Below the pieces are notes generated by a model that made no database searches, was not told where the DNA came from, and was given only the letters and a program-made list of their open reading frames with translations. Below, piece after piece: positions 7,498 to 14,633 of a stretch of 43,023 nucleotides of DNA. Origin of the DNA: Psychrobacter sp. UBA6766 (GTDB lineage Bacteria; Pseudomonadota; Gammaproteobacteria; Pseudomonadales; Moraxellaceae); contig NZ_DKGQ01000025.1 of assembly GCF_002453355.1 (NCBI RefSeq), positions 136,051-179,073 of the forward strand, written 5' to 3'. Every line of letters begins with the position of its first letter. Position 1 is the stretch's first letter. Position numbers and translations under genes: made by a program.

Positions 7498-9216
7498 ATG
7501 GATATTATCAGTCATTTGACACGGACGGTTAGCCCAGCGGTACTAGGAGACGATCGCGATCCCGCCAAGCAAAATTTACTCGAACAATTTTATGCTATTT
7601 TTGCGGCCCGCCTAGCAGACAACGACACCTACAATCGTTTTGCTAATGCAAATATCGCGCGTGACGATCAAGGATTTTATGATCAAGTATGGACCGAGAG
7701 CGCGCACCGCGACCAGATCGCCCGTGAACTTTCGGGCAAACACAATGTTGACGTCACTGCTACTCGTGGTTTAATTGCGATGGCCGCCCCTCTTGCGTAT
7801 CACGAAATAAAAAGCTTAGCAGGAACCACACCAGTCCCACAATTTTTGAATGACAATTTGGCCAGTTATCAGCACCATATCCCGGCGTGGGCAAGCACCG
7901 TCTTGCCTGTTGGCATGGTTGCTGCGGCACCTGCTGGCGTGCATATGTCTGATACGGTCAGCACAGATCCGATCCGCCGACAAGAGGAAGAAAAAGGCAG
8001 CTTTATGAAAGCGCTGCTCCCGATTATTGGCTTGATTATTTTAGGAGCATTGGCGTGGGCGCTGCTAAGAGGTTGCCAAGACAATCCTGAGCCAGTCGCT
8101 ACGCCAGTTGCTACTGAGCAACAAGCAGCCAATGATGGTCAAACCGCGGTTGCGGCTGACATTGAGCCAGCTTCTTTGCGTATTGCGACTGGTGAAAATA
8201 GCGAATTGTACGCTTGCCGTATGAACGTTGGTAATGAGACGTTACAAGGCAATATTATGGATGCCTTGACCACATCATTTGGTGATGAGGCCAATAATTG
8301 CCGTGCCGATGTTGACGATAACTTCTCGATAGACATGCCTGCTGCCGCTCAGCTTTCTTCTATCTTGCCCATCGTGAAAAATGTACCAAATGCTAGTATG
8401 CTGATTAAAGGCGACAATATCACTGTAAATGCTCCTGATGCTGCGGCATTAGACAAACTGGTTGCCGATTTACAGGCAGCAGCACCAGCGATGACCGTAC
8501 AAGCAGAAAGTCCGCTAGATGAGCAAAGCGAGATTGATAATAGCTTAACGGCGTCGCAAACCGCGATGGACAACCTTGGTGAACATCCAGATCCTCGCGA
8601 TGTAGCGCGTGCGTTAAGTCTACAAGTAGTAAATTTTGAAGTAGATAAAGCCGTTATTCCGGAGGCTAATAAGCCTTTGTTAGACAATGCGGTTAAGATT
8701 ATGGAACAAGTTCCAGATATGAAGCTCATGATTATTGGCCATACAGACAAAACTGCCGATGCTGCCTATAATATGAAACTGTCACAAGAGCGTGCGCAAT
8801 CGATGAAAGATTATTTGGTTGCTCAAGGTGCCGATCCAAGTAAGCTCATGACCAAAGGTATGGGTGAAACAGATCCAATTGCTGATAACGCTACTGAGCA
8901 AGGTCGTTTCCGCAACCGCCGAATCGAATTCGTTGTTTATGATGAAACTACGATGGCTAACGATGGTATGGCGATTAGTAATAATGCGCTTGATCCAGAT
9001 TTAAACCCACTAGACAATAATAACGATGATGTTCTGCCTGATGGTGATGACCGTACAGGGAACAATTTACCCGCACCTAAAAGTTCGATACCAACACCAA
9101 ATAGTAAACCTATTGACCCAGACTTGAATCCATTAGACCGTAACAATGACGACATCTTGCCGGATGGCGATGATGCCAGTCGTGGTAGTGCCTTAGACCC
9201 AAAAGCCAGTAACTAA
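7498..9216 (+). CDS. OmpA family protein with cytoplasmic N-terminal domain and Asp-rich repeated tail
   Basis: Protein of 572 aa. Order: a helical N-terminal domain shared with the upstream paralogue (about 1-150), one transmembrane helix (about 165-188), a domain with Cys240 and Cys268 in the same 28-residue spacing as the paralogue, an OmpA C-terminal-like peptidoglycan-binding domain (about 375-480; VVNFEVDKAVI, IGHTDKT, the LS..RA pattern, NRRIEF), then two copies of a 20-residue acidic motif (499-518 and 540-559; DPDLNPLD...LPDGDD). Topology is probably N-in, with the OmpA domain holding peptidoglycan in the periplasm. The start is ATG 7498 with GAGGAA seven bases upstream; an in-frame TTG at 7483 overlaps that site and is unlikely. 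Precise role unknown; the architecture suggests an envelope anchor. Confidence 0.9.
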   Translation: MDIISHLTRTVSPAVLGDDRDPAKQNLLEQFYAIFAARLADNDTYNRFANANIARDDQGFYDQVWTESAHRDQIARELSGKHNVDVTATRGLIAMAAPLAYHEIKSLAGTTPVPQFLNDNLASYQHHIPAWASTVLPVGMVAAAPAGVHMSDTVSTDPIRRQEEEKGSFMKALLPIIGLIILGALAWALLRGCQDNPEPVATPVATEQQAANDGQTAVAADIEPASLRIATGENSELYACRMNVGNETLQGNIMDALTTSFGDEANNCRADVDDNFSIDMPAAAQLSSILPIVKNVPNASMLIKGDNITVNAPDAAALDKLVADLQAAAPAMTVQAESPLDEQSEIDNSLTASQTAMDNLGEHPDPRDVARALSLQVVNFEVDKAVIPEANKPLLDNAVKIMEQVPDMKLMIIGHTDKTADAAYNMKLSQERAQSMKDYLVAQGADPSKLMTKGMGETDPIADNATEQGRFRNRRIEFVVYDETTMANDGMAISNNALDPDLNPLDNNNDDVLPDGDDRTGNNLPAPKSSIPTPNSKPIDPDLNPLDRNNDDILPDGDDASRGSALDPKASN

Positions 9217-9252
9217 TATTGGATTTTACTGACTTATAGCCAGTCAGTTTTC

Positions 9253-9280
9253 AATGAAGTATTCATAATGAAGTATTCAT
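9253..9280. repeat. 14-bp tandem duplication upstream of a terminator
   Basis: Two perfect copies of AATGAAGTATTCAT, followed by a partial third copy (AATGAA), 37 bp after the OmpA-family stop codon. Confidence 0.9.
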
Positions 9281-9284
9281 AATG

Positions 9285-9317
9285 AAAAAACCGCATCTTA
9301 ATAAAGGTGCGGTTTTT
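9285..9317. terminator. Bidirectional intrinsic terminator between the OmpA-family gene and nagZ
   Basis: A/T-flanked hairpin AAAAAACCGCATCTT with AAGGTGCGGTTTTTT (one G-T pair). The A run and T run on opposite sides let it serve both converging genes. Confidence 0.9.
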
Positions 9318-9352
9318 TATTTTATTAAATAAATTTCGCCTGTTTAAATGTA

Positions 9353-10435
9353 TTACTTATAAGCCGTTGGGTCTTTTAATTCAGCATGCGCAGTGGTTTG
9401 AGTATCTGCCTGACTCACAAAAAAGGTCTGTAAGATATTATTTTTTGCTTGTTGCCAATAATCAAACTGCTGGCACGTCGATTCAAGGGCGCCTTGCCAG
9501 ACAGGAATCTGTCCACGCATGGTTTTGATACGTTTTTGGTTGGGATAGGGCAGCTCTTGAGCCGCTTTGGCAGCCTCGTGAGCCGCAACGCGATCATTAC
9601 AGACCAAGGCAATATCGCAGCCGGCTTCAATCGCTGCTTTAACACGGGCGCCGACATTGCCTGCTGCTTTCGCGCCCGCCATCGATAAATCATCAGAAAA
9701 TAAAACCCCATCAAAATTCAGCTGCTGACGTAAGATATCTTTGAGCCAAATTTTTGAAAATCCTGCGGGTTTATTATCCACTTGTGAGAAAATCACATGC
9801 GCGGGCATTAACGCATCAAGCCAAGGCAGCGTCTGGGCAAAAGGTTGCATATCACTATTGATAATCTCATCTAAGCTGCGCGTATCAATGGCTTCTGCCA
9901 CATGTGAGTCAGGCGCGATGGCACCATGACCGGGGAAATGCTTCCCGGTAGTAGCCATCCCCGCTGCTTTCATCCCGCGCATAAATTGGCTTGCCAAAGC
10001 AATAATGGCTTGCGGTTCATGATGAAAGCTACGATCGCCAATCACTTGGCTAATACCACCTCTATCGAGTACTGGCGCAAAGCTTAAATCGATGCCGACC
10101 GCCAATACTTCTGCTGCCATCAAATAACCACAATCGTAAGCGCGATCAAGGGCTTGGTTGGGGTCTTCGTTGAACAAATCGCCGAGCCTACCCATTGCTG
10201 GCAATGGCGTAAAACCTTGACGCAATCTAGCAACGCGGCCGCCTTCTTGATCAACGCCAATCAATAAATCGGCATTATGCTGGCGTATATCGTCACACAA
10301 GGTTCGTACTTGCGACGCATCTGCCACATTACGCGCGAATAATATGACTCCGCCAATTTGTGCTTGTTTGATTAAACTGACATCTTCAGCAGTCAGTGCG
10401 GTACTATCGATATCAATCATTAAGACGCCATACAT
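9353..10435 (-). CDS. nagZ: Beta-N-acetylhexosaminidase (NagZ, GH3)
   Basis: Cytosolic glycoside hydrolase family 3 enzyme that removes N-acetylglucosamine from anhydro-muropeptides during peptidoglycan recycling; in several bacteria its product controls AmpC induction. Visible: GVDQEGGRVARL (60-71), the NagZ signature KHFPGHG (165-171) with the loop GxxxxDSHVA that carries the catalytic His, and the Asp nucleophile region FSDDLSMAGA (246-255). At 360 aa it matches the usual single-domain NagZ (about 340). The ATG has AAGGA seven bases upstream. It converges with the OmpA-family gene over a shared terminator, and stands alone. Confidence 0.96.
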   Translation of the reverse strand: MYGVLMIDIDSTALTAEDVSLIKQAQIGGVILFARNVADASQVRTLCDDIRQHNADLLIGVDQEGGRVARLRQGFTPLPAMGRLGDLFNEDPNQALDRAYDCGYLMAAEVLAVGIDLSFAPVLDRGGISQVIGDRSFHHEPQAIIALASQFMRGMKAAGMATTGKHFPGHGAIAPDSHVAEAIDTRSLDEIINSDMQPFAQTLPWLDALMPAHVIFSQVDNKPAGFSKIWLKDILRQQLNFDGVLFSDDLSMAGAKAAGNVGARVKAAIEAGCDIALVCNDRVAAHEAAKAAQELPYPNQKRIKTMRGQIPVWQGALESTCQQFDYWQQAKNNILQTFFVSQADTQTTAHAELKDPTAYK

Positions 10436-10834
10436 TGCGTAATCCTTATCAGGCTATACTATTATTTTTACGGTTAAATTTTAATATGGAACCATATTAT
10501 CAGTTAGATTCGAAAAAGCGCTTAGGAATGACGCTCACTATTTCTTGTCAGCACTTTTTTACCGTTACCTTTTTACCGTTATGGTTTTTTTGGCACTATC
10601 AACCACCATTCTGCATTATATTATGACAGTTATTGCAAGATGAGCATAATAGCGCTGCTTAATTGATTTAAATAAGGTTACTTTAAATGATTGATTTGGC
10701 TGAGTTGTTGAAGACTTATCAAATAAGCGCATGCAAGTTATTTGTTAAAAAATTTGGACATTAAGCAATAGATAATAGCGATATTGTGTGTAAGATAGTT
10801 TATACAGTTTGAGACAGTGACCTATTTATAGCTG

Positions 10835-10959
10835 TGCTAGTATTGACTGATTTTTTAATGATAAAACTAAAATAATTATCATGTATCTGCGTGCTTTGCT
10901 AGTATTGACTGATTTTTTAATGATAAAACTAAAATAATTATCATGTATCTGCGTGCTTT
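10835..10959. repeat. Perfect 62-bp tandem duplication upstream of prc
   Basis: Two identical 62-bp copies, 10835-10896 and 10897-10958, with one further matching base. Each contains a TTGACT hexamer with TAAAAT 19 bp downstream, and an inverted repeat ATGATAA-N11-TTATCAT. It ends about 150 bp before the prc start. Perfect identity suggests a recent duplication. Confidence 0.95.
10841..10939 (+). promoter_or_regulatory. Duplicated promoter-like / operator-like element upstream of prc
   Basis: Inside each 62-bp copy, TTGACT is a good -35 match, but the spacing to TAAAAT (19 bp) is longer than ideal. The ATGATAA...TTATCAT palindrome overlaps the spacer and -10 region, where a repressor site would be expected. 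Function is inferred; the nearest plus-strand gene is prc. Confidence 0.35.
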
Positions 10960-11107
10960 TAATGCTAGCGTAACGCATGGTTTAATGGTAAATATAATAG
11001 AACGAAAAACCGCTGAATTTTGTAGATAATAGTCGATTAGGCGACCTTTGTTAACATCAACAATTGAGCAAGTTTGCATGCTTTTAACTGAAAACAATTA
11101 GGTATAT

Positions 11108-13321
11108 ATGATGAAAAAACAACCAGCACAGTGGTTACTCAGTGCAGCGTCAGTGGGCGTCGCTGGTCTTATCCTTACTCAAAGCTACGGCACCGCAGTG
11201 GCTGATAGCAATACTGCTGGCTTTAAGGCGACCCCTGAGCAACAGGTTACCACCCGCCAAGTAGCCGCTTTGCTGGATCGTAGCCACTATCTTAATAAGC
11301 CACTCGATAGCGCAACGGGAAGCGAGATTCTGTCTATGTATATTGACAGTCTCGATCCAAACCATACCTTATTTTTGCAATCTGATGTCGATGAATTTAA
11401 GAAAAAATATGCCGATGAATTTGCAGCTCGTCTAAAACGTGGCGACTTGTCCGCTGGAGTAGAAGTCTTTGAGCGCTATCGTAAGCGCTCTAATGAATAT
11501 TTTGCCCTATCAAAACAAATGCTCAAGACCAACATTGATTTGACCAGCAAAGATAGCATCGTCCTTGACCGCGAAAAGCTCAATCATTTTAAAACCAAAA
11601 AAGAGCAGCGTGACTATTGGACGCGTCAGCTGAAGTTTCAGCTGATGAGTATTACCCTAGGTCAAGAGGACGAGAAAGCAAAAGAAAAAGTCTTTTTAAG
11701 TAATCCTGATATCACGCGCGGGCAAGACTTGGTGCGTAATGACGAGCGCACGCCGAGTGAGATTTTGCTCAATCGCTTATCGCGTCAGCAAGAGCAGCTT
11801 GCCCGTCTAAAAGACGATGAAATCATGGAAACCATCTTGAATACGGCGATGCTCACTTATGATCCGCACAGTAATTATTATGCGCCAATTCAAGCCAATG
11901 AGCTGCAAATTCAATCAAGCTTACAGTTAGAAGGGATTGGGGTTTCTATCCGTCCTGACCGTAAAAACCCAGATTATACCCGCATCGTTACCTTAGTAGA
12001 TGGCGGTCCAGCGGCCAAATCTGGTCAGATTAAGCCAAATGATTTGATTATTGGTATTGCCAAAGACGGCGAAACCATGATTGACGTGGTAGGTTGGTCA
12101 ACCCGTGAGATTGTTGGTCTGATCCGTGGCAAGCGCGGCACATCGGTGACTATTAAAGTACGTCAACCGAATACGCCTGATGCCAGCGCCCGTAATGTGA
12201 CCGTAGTTCGCGATATTATCCAGCAAGAAGAGTCGGGTGTAAGACAGCGTGTCGTCGAAGTGCAGCGTCCTAATGTCGATAAAACGCCAAAACGTATCGG
12301 TGTACTTGAAATACCCAGTTTTTATTTAAACTATCGCGCCCGTCGTAATGGTGAAGAGTATCGTAGCGTCAGTGACGATACCGAAAAAGCCCTTAAAGCG
12401 CTCAATAAAGAAAACATAGACGGTTTGGTGGTTGATTTACGTAATAATCCGGGTGGTTCGCTTGATGAGGTGGCTAAGATGCTCGGCTTCTTTATTAAGA
12501 GTGGTCCATTGGTGCAAATCCGCGATAATCGCGGCAACATTCAGGTCTACCGTGATGACGATGGCGGCGAGCAACTTTATGATGGCAAGATGGTTGTTCT
12601 TACCAATCTTGCTTCAGCGTCCGCCAGCGAGATTTTTGCCGCCGCAATTCAGGACTATGGTCGCGGCTTAGTGGTCGGTAGCACAACAACTGGTAAAGGT
12701 TCAGCGCAAATCCAGCTAGACAGCTTGGCTCTGGGGACGGCAACCTTAACGCAGCGTAAGTTCTACCGCATCACTGGTGGTAGTACGCAAAATAAAGGCG
12801 TGGTACCTGATGTTGAATTGGTTAACATTTACGATGATGCAACCTTTGGTGAGCGCGCCCAAAAAAACGCCTTACCGTGGGATACCATTAAAACCGCACC
12901 TTATAAGCCTGAAGGCAAGTTCTCGAACAGTACGCTAGCGACGCTAAATCAGCAATCAAAAATCCGGCAGCAAACAAATCCGCAGTTTGTTTATTTATCA
13001 ACGCTAAACGATATTCGTAATATGGAAGATGAGAAAAAACCGATTCCTCTTGATATCAATAGCCGCCGCGCCAAAATGCAGCTGATAGAAAAACGCTCAC
13101 TGGAAGCTGAAAATAAACGCCTTATCGCAACGGGTGAGCGTCCTTATGCCAATTGGAATACCTACCAAGCCGCAATGGATGCAAAATTTGAAGAGCGCAG
13201 TCAGATGAAAGAAAGTGAGCGCCCTGAGCTACCTGAAGACGAAGCCTTTATTAAAGAAGCGGCGTATATTATGCTCAGCGCCGATGCAGAAGTGCAGACC
13301 AGTCCAGAAGAAAAGCTATAG
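11108..13321 (+). CDS. prc: Tail-specific carboxy-terminal processing protease (Prc/Tsp, S41A)
   Basis: Periplasmic serine protease that degrades proteins with apolar C-termini and processes envelope proteins, including peptidoglycan hydrolases in other bacteria. The 737 aa include a signal sequence (about 1-32), an N-terminal Tsp region, a PDZ domain (about 275-360; GIGVSIRPDRK, DGGPAAKSGQIKPND), and the S41 core with GLVVDLRNNPGGSLDEV and SASASEIFAAAIQDYGR. Ser505 and Lys530 have the same 25-residue spacing as the Ser-Lys dyad of E. coli Tsp. The C-terminal Tsp-specific region (about 590-737) is Lys/Glu-rich. It is transcribed alone; a duplicated promoter-like element lies upstream and a perfect 30-bp palindrome downstream. 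Confidence 0.96.
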   Translation: MMKKQPAQWLLSAASVGVAGLILTQSYGTAVADSNTAGFKATPEQQVTTRQVAALLDRSHYLNKPLDSATGSEILSMYIDSLDPNHTLFLQSDVDEFKKKYADEFAARLKRGDLSAGVEVFERYRKRSNEYFALSKQMLKTNIDLTSKDSIVLDREKLNHFKTKKEQRDYWTRQLKFQLMSITLGQEDEKAKEKVFLSNPDITRGQDLVRNDERTPSEILLNRLSRQQEQLARLKDDEIMETILNTAMLTYDPHSNYYAPIQANELQIQSSLQLEGIGVSIRPDRKNPDYTRIVTLVDGGPAAKSGQIKPNDLIIGIAKDGETMIDVVGWSTREIVGLIRGKRGTSVTIKVRQPNTPDASARNVTVVRDIIQQEESGVRQRVVEVQRPNVDKTPKRIGVLEIPSFYLNYRARRNGEEYRSVSDDTEKALKALNKENIDGLVVDLRNNPGGSLDEVAKMLGFFIKSGPLVQIRDNRGNIQVYRDDDGGEQLYDGKMVVLTNLASASASEIFAAAIQDYGRGLVVGSTTTGKGSAQIQLDSLALGTATLTQRKFYRITGGSTQNKGVVPDVELVNIYDDATFGERAQKNALPWDTIKTAPYKPEGKFSNSTLATLNQQSKIRQQTNPQFVYLSTLNDIRNMEDEKKPIPLDINSRRAKMQLIEKRSLEAENKRLIATGERPYANWNTYQAAMDAKFEERSQMKESERPELPEDEAFIKEAAYIMLSADAEVQTSPEEKL

Positions 13322-13358
13322 AAATTTCAATTTTCAAAGCGTCGCTATCGTCATTAAA

Positions 13359-13388
13359 AATGCGTGTAAGCATATGCTTACACGCATT
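13359..13388. repeat. Perfect 30-bp palindrome after prc
   Basis: A loopless inverted repeat: AATGCGTGTAAGCAT followed directly by its reverse complement, 38 bp after the prc stop. There is no T run on the plus strand (TTGACG follows); on the minus strand it is followed by TTTTTAATGA. It may act as a terminator hairpin or as a protein-binding site. Confidence 0.9.
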
Positions 13389-13605
13389 GACGTTTGAACC
13401 TCTTACTAACCTAGGGTCAATCTGCGATTATACCTGTACGGCTCGATTGAACGAAACGGTTCATAGGTACTAGGGATTGGTACTTTAAAGGTCGTATCAG
13501 GGAAAGGTGGTTTGTTAATTAGGGATGATAAGGCTGGATGCCTAAAAGTTATAAGATGCTCCGGGATTAAGTATCTGATAACATTAACATGGATGGTTAG
13601 TGATA

Positions 13606-13638
13606 AAAGCCGCATAATGCTTGTCGTTATGCGGCTTT
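13606..13638. terminator. Strong hairpin, possible terminator
   Basis: A 12-bp perfect stem (AAAGCCGCATAA / TTATGCGGCTTT) with a 9-nt loop. The following T run is short (TTTGTTACG), so it may be a weak or read-through terminator for prc, or a processing element. Confidence 0.6.
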
Positions 13639-13690
13639 GTTACGTCTGAAATAGCTTTTAATCCAAAAACTTTATTAAAATTAATCCAAA

Positions 13691-13724
13691 AAAAAGGTCA
13701 GTAGTTTGCGCTACTGACCTTTTT
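13691..13724. terminator. Bidirectional intrinsic terminator downstream of slyD
   Basis: A perfect 14-bp stem (AAAAAGGTCAGTAG / CTACTGACCTTTTT) with a 6-nt loop, about 100 nt after the slyD stop. It is the correct shape for both strands. Confidence 0.95.
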
Positions 13725-13820
13725 AATTAGGCGAAAATATTATCGGCCATAAACCGTTATTTTTCGCCTAACCAGCATATATTTTACGCTTATACGTCTT
13801 ACGCTAATCTTAAAAAAAGA

Positions 13821-14306
13821 TTAGTGCTCAACACCACCAGCGCCATGGACATGACCATGGTTTAGTTCATCTTCAGTAGCTGCGCGAACTTCTTGAATTT
13901 CTACATCAAACGTCAAACGCTTACCAGCCAATGGATGGTTTGCATCAACCGTTACTTCTTTGTCGTTTACATCAGTAACGGTAACTAACATAACTTGACC
14001 GCCGGCTTCGGACTGAAATTGCATCCCAGGCTGGATATCATCAACGCCTTGGAAGTTTTCGCGTGGTACATGTTGTACCGCTTGTTCTTGGTATTCACCG
14101 TAACCTTCAGCAGGTTCTACAACGGCATTGACTCTTTCGCCAGCAGATTTGCCTTCTAGTTGTTTTTCAAGACCTGGGATGATGTTGCTATGGCCATGCA
14201 AATACGCAAGCGGTTGACCTTCTGGTGACTGGTCAAGGATATTGCCTTCATCGTCTTTTAGAGTGTAGTTGAACTTGACGGCAGTGTCTTTTGCGATAGT
14301 AGTCAT
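13821..14306 (-). CDS. slyD: FKBP-type peptidyl-prolyl cis-trans isomerase, SlyD family
   Basis: Cytosolic prolyl isomerase/chaperone of 161 aa. Visible: the FKBP core (YTLKDDEGNILD, 15-26; GHSNIIPGLEKQLEGKSAGE, about 38-57; VEPAEGYGEY) split by the insert-in-flap domain (about 70-125) typical of SlyD, then NHPLAGKRLTFDVEI. The His-rich nickel-binding tail of E. coli SlyD (about 50 residues) is reduced here to HGHVHGAGGVEH, so metal storage is probably weak. The ATG has AGGA eight bases upstream. It is monocistronic, with a perfect terminator downstream and the M61 peptidase gene divergent upstream. Confidence 0.94.
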   Translation of the reverse strand: MTTIAKDTAVKFNYTLKDDEGNILDQSPEGQPLAYLHGHSNIIPGLEKQLEGKSAGERVNAVVEPAEGYGEYQEQAVQHVPRENFQGVDDIQPGMQFQSEAGGQVMLVTVTDVNDKEVTVDANHPLAGKRLTFDVEIQEVRAATEDELNHGHVHGAGGVEH

Positions 14307-14633
14307 AAATTATCCTAAATATGTCGTTATTGAAATTTAAATACGGTTGCAATAAACCTAAAAAAGCCAATCAGCCAGCCAAATAGCCACGTCATCAGTT
14401 AATTATCATCAGTTTATTAAGGTAACTTTAGCAGTTAGCATCTTTAATTGCGATGCTTCCCATCGGTTTCAAGGTTAAAGTTCTAAAAAATGCCAATTAT
14501 TTGGCAAATTAATGTAAATAAATATAATTTTTTCAGTTTTTGCTCTTGGTAAAAGCAAGAGGATAAAGTTTGCCAGTTGCGTTTTTGCATAATGGCTCCT
14601 ACCATAAGCATAAACATAAGGATAACAACGATT
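14307..14633. other. Divergent promoter region between slyD and the M61 peptidase gene
   Basis: About 330 bp of AT-rich sequence with no supported ORF, RNA or repeat. It should hold the two divergent promoters; I could not place them precisely. Confidence 0.45.

Larger units (their letters stand above)
10436..11107. other. Long intergenic region between nagZ and prc
   Basis: 672 bp between divergent genes. It holds the 62-bp tandem duplication (separate entry) and, at about 10555-10580, two close copies of TTTTTACCGTTA. Open frames here are short, lack ribosome binding sites and look like chance ORFs. Confidence 0.5.
13322..13820. other. Intergenic region between prc and slyD with several hairpins
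   Basis: About 500 bp holding the 30-bp palindrome (13359-13388), a long hairpin (13606-13638) and a bidirectional terminator (13691-13724). The sequence between 13390 and 13605 has no credible gene; an open frame on the minus strand there starts inside a hairpin arm and has no recognisable product. Confidence 0.5.

Noticed and set aside
10396..10626. 76-codon plus-strand open frame overlapping the nagZ start
   Set aside because: It overlaps the nagZ 5' end on the opposite strand, has no ribosome binding site and no plausible composition.
13406..13615. 69-codon minus-strand open frame after prc
   Set aside because: The start lies inside a terminator-like hairpin arm, there is no ribosome binding site, and the product resembles nothing known to me.
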